A stretch of DNA of 64,000 nt from Parendozoicomonas callyspongiae. Lineage in GTDB: Bacteria > Pseudomonadota > Gammaproteobacteria > Pseudomonadales > Endozoicomonadaceae. Position numbers and translations under genes: made by a program. Positions 1 to 8,806 of this stretch are shown piece after piece (position 1 is the stretch's first letter; every line of letters begins with the position of its first letter). The notes below the pieces were generated by a model. That model was not told the origin of the DNA. It saw nothing but the letters and a program-made list of their open reading frames with translations, and did not search any database. Location: positions 58,795 through 122,794 of the forward strand of contig NZ_JAMFLX010000015.1 of assembly GCF_023502345.1 (NCBI RefSeq). Reading direction: 5' to 3'.

Positions 1-195
1 TTAAAGGACGATCTGCCGAAAGTTATAAAAAAAATAGTTAGTGATCTTGGGTACCAGGGTATTAGTGCCGATGACATTGAGTCTCTTGAGAGACTTGGGG
101 AGCTTATCATCAGTTACTTTCCAGCTAGTGGTGGAGACGTAGAGGTTCGAAGAGTTATGAGTGTCTGTTTGTCAGGGCTTCGTTTAAATATATAG
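1..195 (+). CDS. C-terminal end of an unidentified protein (partial)
   Basis: An open frame enters the window in frame 1 and stops with TAG at 193-195, giving the last 64 residues of a protein. The tail is soluble looking, with an acidic stretch (ADDIESLERLGE) and no membrane segment. Nothing in it is diagnostic of a family and the start lies outside the window. It is supported only by the uninterrupted frame up to a stop and by ordinary codon use. Its neighbour is convergent. Confidence 0.5.
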   Translation, partial: LKDDLPKVIKKIVSDLGYQGISADDIESLERLGELIISYFPASGGDVEVRRVMSVCLSGLRLNI

Positions 196-396
196 AGATT
201 TTTTTGGGTTGAGGCTCTTCTGGCTAGTTGATGAAAAGGATCAAACAACTTTTCAGTATCTAAATGCATTACAGTGGGTTTGCTATCGTTTCTTGTGGAA
301 ATCTTGTGATCATTGACCTTGCTCATAGAACCCCTCTGGAGTAAACAGTATCTACTCATCCTTCATTCACGGAATTTCTCCAGGTTCCGATTGCGC

Positions 397-1545
397 TTAA
401 CGAAAACGAAGGTTGGACGGCTTAAGGTCAGAGATTGACCTGCACCCCATCAGTTTCATGTCCCGAATCAGCTCATTCTGCAGATTCTGAAGCGCTCTCT
501 CCACGCCAGGCTGACCAGCAGCTGCCAGCGCATACAGGTATAGCCTTCCTCCTGAGCAGGCTTTTGCCCCGAGGGATAAGGCCTTAAGAATATGTGTACC
601 CCGGCGTATGCCTCCGTCACAAATTACATCGATTCTGTCCCCTACGGCATCTACAATTTCTGCGAGCTGGTCAAAGGGGGAGCGTGAGCCATCCAGCTGC
701 CTGCCGCCATGATTGGAAACCATAATTCCGGCAGCTCCAATATCGACAGCTCTTCGGGCATCTTCAACCGACATGATCCCTTTGAGAATCAATGGCTTTC
801 CCCAGTATTGAATGATTTCCTCGGCTGCCTGCCAGTTCATGGATTGATCCAGCATGGTGTTGAAATAATTGGCAACAGAAAGTGGAATGCTGGAACCCTC
901 TTTCACATATCCTTCAAGTTGCGGCAGGTGAAACCCGCCACAGCGTAAATAGTTGATTCCCCAAAGCGGATGAATGACATAGCTGAGCAGGCTTTTCAGG
1001 GTGAAGCGAATGGGTACCGTAAACCCTGTCGCCAGGTCTCGCTCTCTATTACCTCCCACGGAGGTATCAACGGTAATAGTCAAAACATCAAAATCTGCAT
1101 TTTTACAGCGATCAATCATATTGCGGGTTAGCCCTTTGTCTTTATGAACATAGAGTTGAAACATCTTGGGAGTATGAATGGCAGCACTTATCTGTTCGAT
1201 ACTGGCTGTTCCTAATGATGAAAGCCCGAACATGGTGCCAAATTTCTCAGCAGCTTTACCGACCCCCATCTCACCATGAAAATGAAACAGTCTCTGCAGT
1301 GCCGTTGGAGAGAGAAGCAGCGGCATGCTTATTTTCTGCCCAACGACTGTTGTTGAAAGGTCAACCTCTTCAACACCGGCAAGAACACTGGGAACCAGGT
1401 CGCAAGAGTTAAACGCCTCAGTATTGCGGCGGCAGGTCATCTCATCATCTGCTGCTCCATCGATATAGTGAAAAATGGGAGATGGAAGCTTTCTCCTGGC
1501 CAGTTCACGAAAGTCATAGGTTGAGTGACAATCTTTCAATTTCAT
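397..1545 (-). CDS. FMN-dependent alpha-hydroxy-acid oxidase / L-lactate dehydrogenase family
   Basis: This 382-residue TIM-barrel flavoenzyme oxidises 2-hydroxy acids (lactate, glycolate or similar) to 2-oxo acids. The family's catalytic set is visible: Tyr in FHYIDG near the N-terminus, Tyr in FQLYV, Asp in TVDTSVGGNRERD, Lys in LILKG, and the His/Arg pair in SNHGGRQLDG. The C-terminal phosphate-binding part reads DGGIRRGTHILKAL. The usual ALGRP loop is here SGGRLYLY, a small deviation. Length is normal for LldD-like enzymes. It stands alone, with no lactate permease or regulator beside it, so lactate is only a guess at the substrate. The ATG at 1545 gives the complete N-terminal motif. Confidence 0.85.
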   Translation of the reverse strand: MKLKDCHSTYDFRELARRKLPSPIFHYIDGAADDEMTCRRNTEAFNSCDLVPSVLAGVEEVDLSTTVVGQKISMPLLLSPTALQRLFHFHGEMGVGKAAEKFGTMFGLSSLGTASIEQISAAIHTPKMFQLYVHKDKGLTRNMIDRCKNADFDVLTITVDTSVGGNRERDLATGFTVPIRFTLKSLLSYVIHPLWGINYLRCGGFHLPQLEGYVKEGSSIPLSVANYFNTMLDQSMNWQAAEEIIQYWGKPLILKGIMSVEDARRAVDIGAAGIMVSNHGGRQLDGSRSPFDQLAEIVDAVGDRIDVICDGGIRRGTHILKALSLGAKACSGGRLYLYALAAAGQPGVERALQNLQNELIRDMKLMGCRSISDLKPSNLRFR

Positions 1546-1716
1546 GGAGGACCAGTGATGCAGCTATTTGTTTGATTCTGATTTATAGCAAGAATTCGGT
1601 TGAGTTCAATCCACATAGGTATACTCTTGAGTCAGGGCAATAATCAGAAGCAAGGGCTATATTCTCGAGTTGGTCATTCAAATAAATATTGTCTGAAACT
1701 TATACAGGTACCATAT

Positions 1717-2139
1717 ATGAATATTCACTCTGTAGCCGGAATGGCTGTTATTTCTGCGGATACTGAATCCAGCGCCACCCTTTATTGTGATGTGATGGGT
1801 CTGGATATGAAGACCGAGGATGATTACCGCTATACCAATCAGCTTGATGGAGCCAAGCACTTTGGTATCTGGTCGTTAAATGATGCAGCCAATGCCTGCT
1901 ATGGAACAGAACTGTGGCCGGATAACGTGCCAGTGCCGCAGACCACGATCGAGTTTGAGTTCAGAGATACCCAGGCAGTCGCGGATGCTGTGAATGAGAT
2001 GAAAGAAAAGGGTTACACCTTTGTTCATGATGTTCGCATGGAGCCCTGGGGACAGACCTTAGCCAGGTTTATTAGTCCGGAAGGTGTTCTTATTGGTTTA
2101 AGCTATGCCCCCTGGCAGCATGGTGATGAACAAAAATAA
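1717..2139 (+). CDS. VOC (glyoxalase/bleomycin-resistance fold) family protein
   Basis: A 140-residue protein with one vicinal-oxygen-chelate style repeat pair: an N-terminal beta strand MAVISADTESSATLYCDVMGL and a C-terminal segment ending GQTLARFISPEGVLIGLSY. The frame is open upstream to a TTG at 1600, but the ATG at 1717 begins exactly where the VOC fold normally starts, so I use it. Members bind a metal or small hydrophobic ligand; the substrate here cannot be read from sequence. A GNAT gene starts 12 bp after its stop, so the two are probably co-transcribed. Confidence 0.75.
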   Translation: MNIHSVAGMAVISADTESSATLYCDVMGLDMKTEDDYRYTNQLDGAKHFGIWSLNDAANACYGTELWPDNVPVPQTTIEFEFRDTQAVADAVNEMKEKGYTFVHDVRMEPWGQTLARFISPEGVLIGLSYAPWQHGDEQK

Positions 2140-2151
2140 TTTGAGGACGTT

Positions 2152-2619
2152 GTGAAAATTCGAATTGCACTAACAGAGGATCTGAATGCCATCTGCTCCT
2201 TATCTGGGCAGATTAACAGCATGCATTTTTCCCATGCCCCAAATGTTTTTTCTATTCCTGAAGAGACAGAAAACAGAGCATTCTGGGCGGAAGAAGTAAA
2301 CTCTGATAGTGATGTCTTTTATGTGGCAGAGGTTGAAGGGAAGATAGTCGGATTGATTACGGCACACATCACCAGAAACTCAGAACTCTGTTTTATTGCA
2401 AACCACCCTGTCTGCCGTATCGATACTGTCGTGGTGGATCATTCATGCCGTGGAAAAGGTGTAGGGCAGATGTTGATGGGGGCTGTTGAGGAATGGGCAA
2501 AGCAGCAAAAGGCCAGTGAAATTCGTCTGGAAGTCATGGAGTTCAACAAGAGTGCCCAGGATTTCTATGCAGCTGGTGGTTATGAAATCCAGTCACGCAT
2601 TATGGCGAAAACAATTTGA
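2152..2619 (+). CDS. GNAT family N-acetyltransferase
   Basis: A 155-residue acetyltransferase. The acetyl-CoA pyrophosphate loop is clear as VVVDHSCRGKGVGQMLM (Q/R-x-x-G-x-G type) at about residues 98-114, and the following helix and beta strand end AAGGYEIQSRIM as in typical GNAT domains. The start is GTG at 2152, with GAGG about 8 bp upstream. It lies 12 bp after the VOC gene. The substrate is unknown. It is the first of four GNAT-like genes within 3 kb. Confidence 0.85.
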   Translation: MKIRIALTEDLNAICSLSGQINSMHFSHAPNVFSIPEETENRAFWAEEVNSDSDVFYVAEVEGKIVGLITAHITRNSELCFIANHPVCRIDTVVVDHSCRGKGVGQMLMGAVEEWAKQQKASEIRLEVMEFNKSAQDFYAAGGYEIQSRIMAKTI

Positions 2620-2884
2620 TCAGGAACAATGAAATAGAAACATGATGCAATTGATTGCACTTATTGCTTGAATCCAGCAATACTGGCTCAAGGAAGGTGA
2701 TAGAAAATAATGGAGGTCATTTTGAGTCAACAATCTATGGAGAAATTAGTAAGGAGCACATATCGCGTTACTGGTGTGATCTGAATACGCCCTGATAATA
2801 AAAAAGGAAACAACCTGGTTGGGTCTTTCATTTGAGAAAGACAGGCCGGGCCAGTTGATGGGAGCATATCCCGAGGGAGGCGCT

Positions 2885-3223
2885 ATGATCCGAATGGCTG
2901 TTGAGAGTGACCTGAGCCAGATTATGTCTATCTGGATGGATAACAGCACCGATAACCGGACTGATTATATTGGCAGAGATGATGTTCTATCCATCATCCA
3001 AAGCGGCGAGTTGGAGAACGAATGCAGACGACTGCTTGATCATACTTATGTCGCAGAGAATAAGGATGGTATTAGCGGTTTGGTCATTATTAGAGATGGA
3101 GCTATCGAGCGGCTGATGGTACAGGGAGATTATCAGGGCCTTTACGTTGGCGACTATCTCTATAATTTCGCGTTTTCCAAAGTTGGAAATCAACCTCAAG
3201 AAATAAAAGTTCTCACTGATTAG
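2885..3223 (+). CDS. GNAT-like protein with a degenerate acetyl-CoA loop
   Basis: A 112-residue product starting at ATG 2885, which has a strong GAGGGAGG ribosome site 5 bp upstream; the open frame extends to 2819 but without such a site. The N-terminus (MIRMAVESDLSQIMSIW) is a typical GNAT beta1-alpha1, and the layout recalls YjaB-like acetyltransferases. Where the acetyl-CoA loop should read R-G-x-G-x-G the protein has YQGLYVGDYLYN, so catalysis is uncertain. The C-terminus stops soon after this loop, shorter than normal GNAT proteins (about 145-160 residues). It may be a truncated or specialised member. Confidence 0.6.
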   Translation: MIRMAVESDLSQIMSIWMDNSTDNRTDYIGRDDVLSIIQSGELENECRRLLDHTYVAENKDGISGLVIIRDGAIERLMVQGDYQGLYVGDYLYNFAFSKVGNQPQEIKVLTD

Positions 3224-3563
3224 ATGAAAATTTGAGTGAAAGTTTAGTGTGTGGCTATTTCTCTGTTTAATTTAAATGGCCACATGCTGAGTTAATTTAT
3301 TTGTATTGTGGTTAAATTATTTTTGCTTGGTTTCTATAATCAATTTTATCTAAAAGTTTTTGTGTTTTCTTTTTGATTTTATTTTGATTTTTAATTATTG
3401 ATCCTGGTTAACATTAACGGACGTATTGGTATTTTATTTCGCGTTTGAGTGCCTTCTTTAACTTATTGAAATGTAATACGGTTTTACAAATTGATCATGT
3501 TTCTGGCAGTTCACTTATTGTAGTGACAGCCGTAAAGATAAAATGATTGTTTAGGGGCGCGTG
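3224..3563. other. AT-rich intergenic region without a visible gene
   Basis: These 340 bases are markedly richer in A/T than the flanks, with many T runs, and have no credible reading frame on either strand. A small inverted repeat GTTAA-CA-TTAAC lies near 3408. I see no convincing terminator or tRNA. It probably holds the promoter of the small secreted protein that follows. Confidence 0.4.
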
Positions 3564-3770
3564 ATGATAACACCAATATTGAGAACGGCCTTTTTACTGT
3601 CTTCTTTTATTACACTACCTGCAGGTGTTGGTAGTCATGATGTTAACGTCGTTTCAGACTCCCAAATTCATATTGCTGAGAAGTTTAGCCGGATTGAGGA
3701 GAAAGCGGTGTCCAGCTCTGTCCCTGTGTTCCAGGAATGGGAGCGGTGGGAGGTCTGGATTAGAAACTAA
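3564..3770 (+). CDS. Small putative secreted protein
   Basis: A 68-residue product from ATG 3564 (a GTG immediately before it is also in frame). Residues 1-24 look like a signal peptide: polar start, hydrophobic core TAFLLSSFITLPAGVG, then a polar mature part of about 45 residues. I recognise no family. A GGGG stretch at 3553-3556 could serve as ribosome site. Confidence is limited by length; a mass-spectrometry hit or conserved orthologue would be needed to settle it. Confidence 0.4.
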   Translation: MITPILRTAFLLSSFITLPAGVGSHDVNVVSDSQIHIAEKFSRIEEKAVSSSVPVFQEWERWEVWIRN

Positions 3771-3845
3771 CAGAAGTTATAACTGCCTGGTGTTCCCAAA
3801 GAAAGAATGGCAAACCGATACTGATAATAAAAGGAGAAGGTGTCT

Positions 3846-4343
3846 ATGGATATCAAACTGTTGTCCACTGATGATTTAAACCATCTTTATGATTTTGAGT
3901 GTCGGAACAGGGATTGGTTTGAGCGTTTTGTGTCTCCCCGTAGTCCGGGGTATTTTATTTTTGAAGACTTCAAAGAAATTATCAGAGAATTATTGGAGGA
4001 GCAAAGTCGTGGCAAAATCCATATGTATGTGGCGTACGAGAATAGCCATATAGTTGCTCGTATTAATCTCACCAATATTGAGGATGGTGTGGCAGATCTG
4101 GGTTACCGTGTCTGCCAAAGTGTTGTGAGTAAAGGTGTGGCAACAGAGTCCGTGGCGCGGGTGCTGAATATCAGTCGTGAAGCCCATGGCATACGAAAGA
4201 TCAATGCTAAAACGTCTAATGTGAACAAAGCTTCACAGGCTGTTCTAAAGAAAAACAGATTTACCCAGTCTCATACAGATACCGAAACTGTTGAGTTCAA
4301 TGGTGAGTGTATCAATTATCTGTATTACGAAATTACAGTTTAA
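3846..4343 (+). CDS. GNAT (RimJ/RimL-like) acetyltransferase, copy 1 of a tandem pair
   Basis: A 165-residue acetyltransferase of the RimJ/RimL type (Acetyltransf_3). The sequence DLGYRVCQSVVSKGVATESVARVL holds the beta4 strand and the CoA loop, followed by the family's KINAKTSNVNKASQAVLKKNRF element (N-x-x-S/A-x-x-V-L-x-K-x-G/R-F). ATG 3846 is preferred over GTG 3840 because AAAGGAGAAGG ends at 3840, leaving proper spacing to the ATG. The next gene is a paralogue, roughly half identical along its whole length, so this is a tandem duplication. The substrate is unknown. Confidence 0.85.
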   Translation: MDIKLLSTDDLNHLYDFECRNRDWFERFVSPRSPGYFIFEDFKEIIRELLEEQSRGKIHMYVAYENSHIVARINLTNIEDGVADLGYRVCQSVVSKGVATESVARVLNISREAHGIRKINAKTSNVNKASQAVLKKNRFTQSHTDTETVEFNGECINYLYYEITV

Positions 4344-4453
4344 TTTTTCAGAACGGCAGTCCCTTCCAAAGCATTTTGTTACCAAATGTGATGGAGGGGG
4401 TGTTTCATGTTAGAGTGCGTCAAAATCCGTATTCGGAAGGGAATAATGCTCGG

Positions 4454-4960
4454 ATGTACCTGACAGTGGTGTCATCGGATGACTTGTGTCATTTGTATGA
4501 CTTCGAATATAGAAATAAAGACTGGTTTGAGCGTTTTGTTCCACCCCGCGAACCGGGATACTTTTTCTTTGATGATTTCAAAGAGCATGTTGGCGAACAT
4601 TTGGCTGAACAGAAGCGGATGAAGCTTCTGATGTTTGTCGTCTACCGGGATAATGAAATTATTGCCCGTGTGAATATCACCAATATCCAGCAGGGTGTGG
4701 CCGAGATTGACTACAGGGTTTGTCAGAGGGTTGCTGGTCAAGGGTTGGCAACTCAGGCTGTAAAGAGTGTTCTCGATCTGTGCAGGGACAAGTACGGCAT
4801 CAACCGGGTTAATGCTATCACCACAGATAATAATGTGGCATCGCAGTCAGTCCTTTTAAAAAACGATTTTGAATTTTCCCATCGGGATAAAGATGCCTAC
4901 GTTCTAAACGGACAGAGCGTGGACTTCGTCTTTTTTCAAAAGGCGCTGGGAACGGTTTAG
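4454..4960 (+). CDS. GNAT (RimJ/RimL-like) acetyltransferase, copy 2 of a tandem pair
   Basis: A 168-residue paralogue of the gene at 3846-4343; shared blocks include DDLxHLYDFExRNxDWFERFV near the N-terminus and the TNVNxxSQxVL-type C-terminal element. The frame stays open upstream to 4307, overlapping copy 1, but aligning the two copies places both N-termini at the same residue, so ATG 4454 is chosen; GGAAGGGA at 4437-4444 could be its ribosome site. The CoA loop here is QRVAGQGLATQAV, closer to the canonical Q-x-x-G-x-A form than in copy 1, whose equivalent is QSVVSKGVATESV. Confidence 0.85.
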   Translation: MYLTVVSSDDLCHLYDFEYRNKDWFERFVPPREPGYFFFDDFKEHVGEHLAEQKRMKLLMFVVYRDNEIIARVNITNIQQGVAEIDYRVCQRVAGQGLATQAVKSVLDLCRDKYGINRVNAITTDNNVASQSVLLKNDFEFSHRDKDAYVLNGQSVDFVFFQKALGTV

Positions 4961-5091
4961 AGCGTATATGCCAATTGGCAACGAACTGAAGTTTTTTCAT
5001 ATAACAGAGAAAAAGGTTGTGTATGGCCAGTCATAGATATCCACCTCATATTCTGTTTGTTCGCCCTGATAAGAAAGCCTGATTGATGAGA

Positions 5092-5125
5092 TAGCCAGTA
5101 TCCACTTAGTAGGGGATACTGGCTA
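5092..5125. terminator. 12-bp perfect stem-loop after frdB
   Basis: TAGCCAGTATCC at 5092-5103 pairs perfectly with GGATACTGGCTA at 5114-5125 around a 10-nt loop. It sits just past the frdB stop. On the frdB strand no clear T run follows, so it may be a weak terminator or a 3'-end stabiliser. Confidence 0.5.
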
Positions 5126-5131
5126 GATGAT

Positions 5132-5863
5132 CTAGATAATACGATCACTCATGCTGATCTTACGGCGCAGATACGCTATCTGCCCTTGGTGGTTAAGATC
5201 TTTCGGGCAGTTATCCTGGCAGCCCAGCAGAGTCATGCAGCCGAAGACGCCGTCCTCATCCCCAATAATATGGTAGAAATCTTCTACCTCTCTACTATCC
5301 CGGCTATCCAGTGCAAACCGTGCCACCTTATTAAAGCCAACGGCACCCACAAAGGTGTCACGCATCTGCGCTGTTGCACAGGAAGAAACGCAGCAGCCGC
5401 ACTCAATACAGCGATCAGCCTCATAAATGGCTTCCGCTTCCTCCGATTCCATGGGGATTTCCAGAGAGTGGATATCGACCTCATGATCTTTGGGTTCCAG
5501 CCAGGCCTGCAGACGTTCAGATATTGAACGCATAAACTTGCCGGTATCGACAGAAAGATCACCAATCAACCCAAAACCAGGCAAAGGCAACAGTGTTACA
5601 ATGCCATCTTCATACTGTTTGGTAAGAGTTCGGCATGCCAGTGTGGGAACTCCATTAATAACCATGGCGCAGCTGCCACAGATACCCGCCCGGCAAACAA
5701 AATCAAACTGCAGGGATGGATCCTGTTTCTCCCTGATAAGATTGAGTGCGATAAACACTGTCATACCGCTGGCTTCCTCCAGCTGGTATTCCTGTGTATA
5801 GGGTTTTATTTCTGGTTGCAGTGGATCGTAACGGAATATTTTAAAGGTCAGCTGGCGGCTCAT
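5132..5863 (-). CDS. frdB: Fumarate reductase iron-sulfur subunit
   Basis: This 243-residue electron-transfer subunit links the flavin of FrdA to the haems of FrdC. It shows a [2Fe-2S] plant-type ferredoxin site (Cys57, Cys62, Cys65, Cys77: CRAGICGSC...C), then the [4Fe-4S] motif [11 protein letters not shown] and the [3Fe-4S] motif [15 protein letters not shown]. The ATG overlaps the frdA stop by four bases (ATGA), so the subunits are translationally coupled. Length and spacing match epsilonproteobacterial FrdB. It is the last gene of frdCAB. It probably works at the cytoplasmic side of the membrane in fumarate respiration; operation as a succinate:menaquinone oxidoreductase cannot be excluded from sequence. 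Confidence 0.95.
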   Translation of the reverse strand: MSRQLTFKIFRYDPLQPEIKPYTQEYQLEEASGMTVFIALNLIREKQDPSLQFDFVCRAGICGSCAMVINGVPTLACRTLTKQYEDGIVTLLPLPGFGLIGDLSVDTGKFMRSISERLQAWLEPKDHEVDIHSLEIPMESEEAEAIYEADRCIECGCCVSSCATAQMRDTFVGAVGFNKVARFALDSRDSREVEDFYHIIGDEDGVFGCMTLLGCQDNCPKDLNHQGQIAYLRRKISMSDRII

Positions 5864-7899
5864 GCGGCTTCTCCTGCTTTTTCTTCAACTTTGGCAGAAG
5901 CCTTCTCTTCACTCGGTGATTTGGCGGGACTCTGCAGTGCGGCAGGGGCAGGCTCTGCAACACGACGCTGGTTTTTAGGTAGATACTTGCCTGGCAGATC
6001 AAAAGGCATGGTCGCTTTCTGTCTTTCAAAGCGATCTCTGCTGTGCTCAGCAATTTGATTCACTTCCAGCTGGCGTTTAGCTGTATCCGGGTGAGGAATC
6101 GAGTTGTCTTCACCGTAACCTCGATAGCCTGGTGGTAATTCCATTTCCATAATATCCAGCTGCTCATATTCCAGCCGCAGAGTGTCATCCTTATTCCAGA
6201 ATGCCAGAGTACGGTTCAACCATTCTGCATCATTGCGCTGTGGATAATCTTCACGCGAGTGAGCACCACGGGATTCTTTACGGGCTTCTGCTCCGGTTGC
6301 AACGGCCAGTGCAATCTTCAGCATCTTTCTTAGTCGCAGGGCCGCAACAAGTTCCGGATTGGCATGTTTCTTTCGGGTTTTAACGGCAATGTTTTCCGCT
6401 CGCTGCTGAAGGACTTTCAACTCTTCAACGGCTTCATGGAGAACCGGGCCGGAACGGAAGATGCCAACCTTATCCATCATCACCTGTTCCATGGCATGGC
6501 GAAGCTCGTAGACGTTCTCACCTTTCTGGCGTGAAAGCAGTGTCTCAATGGCCTGGTGCTCTTTGTTGATAAAGCTGGCAGCCAGTGAGCGCTCTCCCAT
6601 GGAATATGTCTGGCAGGCATCGGCCACGTACTCGCCAACAATCATACCGGCGACCACTGTTTCAGAAACGGAGTTGCCCCCCAGGCGGTTAAAGCCATGC
6701 ATATCCCAGCAGGCGGCTTCGCCAACGGAGAACAGACCTTTCAGGTGGGGAGCTTCGCCTGTTTCATTGGTGCGGATCCCACCCATGGAATAGTGCTGTG
6801 TTGGCCGAACAGGTATCCACTCTTTGGCAGGATCGATACCCAGGAAGTATTGGCAGATTTCCTGAACTTCCCGCAGATTCTTGTGAATATGTTCTTCCCC
6901 CAGCAGGGTGATATCCAGCCACAGATGGGGGCCATAAGGGCTGTCGACGCCTTTGCCCTTGCGCATATGTTCGGTCATACGACGGGAGACCACATCACGG
7001 GAGGCCAGCTCTTTTTTCTCTGGTTCATAGTCCGGCATAAAGCGATGGCCGTCTTTATCACGAAGAACACCGCCATCACCGCGACAGCCTTCAGTGGTCA
7101 AAATACCTGCGGGAACAATTGCTGTAGGGTGGAACTGGATGGCTTCCGGATTGCCAATGGCAACCTTGCCGGTTTCCATGGCGATAGCCTGACCTGTGCC
7201 TTCACAGATAATGGCATTGGTGGAAACAGACCACAGTCGTCCATAACCGCCCGTGGCAATAGTTGTTGTCCGGGCAAGGTAGGCAATGAGCTCGCCAGTC
7301 ACCAGGTCTCGGATCACGGCACCATGACAGCGTTCATCATCATGGATAAGTGCAATTGCTTCTTTACGCTCATGGATGGAAATGTCCCGTTTGATAGCCT
7401 GGTCGCCAAGGGTATAAAGCATGGTGTGGCCAGTGCCATCAGAGGTGTAGCAGGTGCGCCATTTCTTGGTGCCACCAAAGTCACGGGCTGTAATCAGGCC
7501 ATGGGCTTCGTCAGGTTCAGTAATGGTGACTCTTTTGGCATTAACAATGGCTTGGCGATCACCCGCTTTGACCCGGTTCCAGGGCACACCCCATGAAGCC
7601 AGCTCCCGAATGGCTTTGGGAGCTACATGGGTGAACATACGCGCCACTTTCTGATCACAGCCCCAGTCAGATCCTTTCACCGTATCGTGAAAGTGAACAT
7701 CTTCATTATCACCTTCACCTTTTGCGCTGTTGCCCAGACTGGCCTGCATACCACCTTGGGCAGCCGCTGAGTGGGAACGTTTGGCGGGAATCAATGACAG
7801 GACAATAGTCTCAAATCCGCGCTCTTTGGCTGCGATAGCAACTCTGAGACCTGCCAGCCCTCCACCTATCACGAGGGCATCGGTATAAACAGTTTTCAT
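5860..7899 (-). CDS. frdA: Fumarate reductase flavoprotein subunit
   Basis: A 679-residue catalytic subunit interconverting fumarate and succinate. The N-terminal GGGLAGL Rossmann motif is followed by [17 protein letters not shown], with His43 as the covalent FAD attachment site. Further landmarks are [20 protein letters not shown], the TEGCRGDGG substrate loop, HYSMGGIRT and [15 protein letters not shown]. By memory it follows Wolinella FrdA almost block by block rather than E. coli FrdA (about 600 residues). The last 35 residues or so are an Ala/Pro/Glu/Lys-rich tail (from about [14 protein letters not shown]) not expected in the Wolinella protein. It is 20 bp downstream of frdC and overlaps frdB. 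Confidence 0.95.
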   Translation of the reverse strand: MKTVYTDALVIGGGLAGLRVAIAAKERGFETIVLSLIPAKRSHSAAAQGGMQASLGNSAKGEGDNEDVHFHDTVKGSDWGCDQKVARMFTHVAPKAIRELASWGVPWNRVKAGDRQAIVNAKRVTITEPDEAHGLITARDFGGTKKWRTCYTSDGTGHTMLYTLGDQAIKRDISIHERKEAIALIHDDERCHGAVIRDLVTGELIAYLARTTTIATGGYGRLWSVSTNAIICEGTGQAIAMETGKVAIGNPEAIQFHPTAIVPAGILTTEGCRGDGGVLRDKDGHRFMPDYEPEKKELASRDVVSRRMTEHMRKGKGVDSPYGPHLWLDITLLGEEHIHKNLREVQEICQYFLGIDPAKEWIPVRPTQHYSMGGIRTNETGEAPHLKGLFSVGEAACWDMHGFNRLGGNSVSETVVAGMIVGEYVADACQTYSMGERSLAASFINKEHQAIETLLSRQKGENVYELRHAMEQVMMDKVGIFRSGPVLHEAVEELKVLQQRAENIAVKTRKKHANPELVAALRLRKMLKIALAVATGAEARKESRGAHSREDYPQRNDAEWLNRTLAFWNKDDTLRLEYEQLDIMEMELPPGYRGYGEDNSIPHPDTAKRQLEVNQIAEHSRDRFERQKATMPFDLPGKYLPKNQRRVAEPAPAALQSPAKSPSEEKASAKVEEKAGEAA

Positions 7900-7919
7900 A
7901 TCAACACGCTCTCAAGAGT

Positions 7920-8618
7920 TTACAGAGGACTATAAGGAGTCAAAGGTGTTGGCAGTGAGGTTATGCCGGTGTAGTACCATACGATCAGGCTGGTCGTGCC
8001 CAGCAGGATCAGCCAGCAGGTCACAACTGTTGCACCCTTGAAAATCTTTTCCCGTGGCAGCTTGTCGCCGAACCATTTCATAGCCAGCCGGTAAACACCG
8101 ATCAAAGCATGAATAACGGCAACGGGCAGCAGGGCCATATAAAGAAAGCCAAAGCCCTGTTCCACGATACGGAAGGCTGACAGATTCGGGTCTATCGAAC
8201 CCGGATTCATAACAATACCGAGCAGGTGCACAGGGACCAGAAAAAACAGGACAAAACCGGAAACCAGCTGGAGCTGCCAGAGGTTGGTTTCACGCTGGGG
8301 AACGGTTTTGGAAAATTCTTTGAGGATTTTCCATTGTTTGTATTTAGTTGGGAAGCGACGAATTGCAGCAATGGCATGAACCATTAGAACAGCAAACAGA
8401 CCCAGGCCGAAAACAACAATAACAGACGGGTAGCCATGACCGCTGGGATCAAGGAAACCGGCTTCCAGCATACGGGCAACTTTATAGAAAGCATCTTTTC
8501 CAAGCAGAATGCTGGATTCAAGGTGAAGATGAATAAACAGGAATCCGGCAAGAATGGCACCGGATAGACTCTGCCAGCGATCCAGCCAACCCGCCTGTCT
8601 GAGTTTTATCCTTTGCAT
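7920..8618 (-). CDS. frdC: Fumarate reductase dihaem cytochrome b subunit (type B)
   Basis: A 232-residue membrane anchor with five hydrophobic segments. Four histidines align with the four haem ligands of Wolinella FrdC: His30 (FIHLHLESSILLG), His81 (VHAIAAIRRFP), His131 (FFLVPVHLLG) and His170 (VAVIHALIGVYRLAMKW). Glu52 aligns with the menaquinol-site Glu66. The position two before the last haem ligand, Glu180 in Wolinella, is Val168 here. Single dihaem anchors of this kind define type B enzymes, unlike the haem-free FrdC/FrdD pair of E. coli. It is the first gene of frdCAB, behind an FNR-type promoter. Confidence 0.92.
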   Translation of the reverse strand: MQRIKLRQAGWLDRWQSLSGAILAGFLFIHLHLESSILLGKDAFYKVARMLEAGFLDPSGHGYPSVIVVFGLGLFAVLMVHAIAAIRRFPTKYKQWKILKEFSKTVPQRETNLWQLQLVSGFVLFFLVPVHLLGIVMNPGSIDPNLSAFRIVEQGFGFLYMALLPVAVIHALIGVYRLAMKWFGDKLPREKIFKGATVVTCWLILLGTTSLIVWYYTGITSLPTPLTPYSPL

Positions 8619-8678
8619 GTTGTGTATTTCTCAAGGGTTTGTCAGGCATTCATAGCAATCTCTATGGATTGTGAACCC

Positions 8679-8721
8679 ATTATCCGACTGCATACCGTAC
8701 GATCGTTTTGATTTGAATCAG
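8679..8721 (-). promoter_or_regulatory. FNR box and -10 of a class II promoter for frdCAB
   Basis: At 8708-8721 the sequence TTGAT-TTGA-ATCAG matches the FNR/ANR consensus TTGAT-N4-ATCAA at nine of ten positions. On the frdC strand a GATAAT hexamer lies at 8684-8679. The box centre (8714.5) and hexamer centre (8681.5) are 33 bp apart; a class II FNR promoter (box at -41.5) needs about 32. The predicted transcript starts near 8673, giving a leader of about 55 nt. Anaerobic activation is therefore likely. Confidence 0.75.
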
Positions 8722-8806
8722 CGAAGGCTTGAGATAGGGCGTAATAACTGCTTTGTTACCGCAGGAGTACTAACTTTTTCTTTTATGGGGGTCTAAAGAA
8801 AATTAT

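Noticed and set aside
114..359. 81-codon minus-strand frame
   Set aside because: It overlaps the end of the incoming plus-strand gene and has no family signal or ribosome site.
6697..7596. 299-codon plus-strand frame inside frdA
   Set aside because: Antisense shadow of a conserved catalytic subunit.
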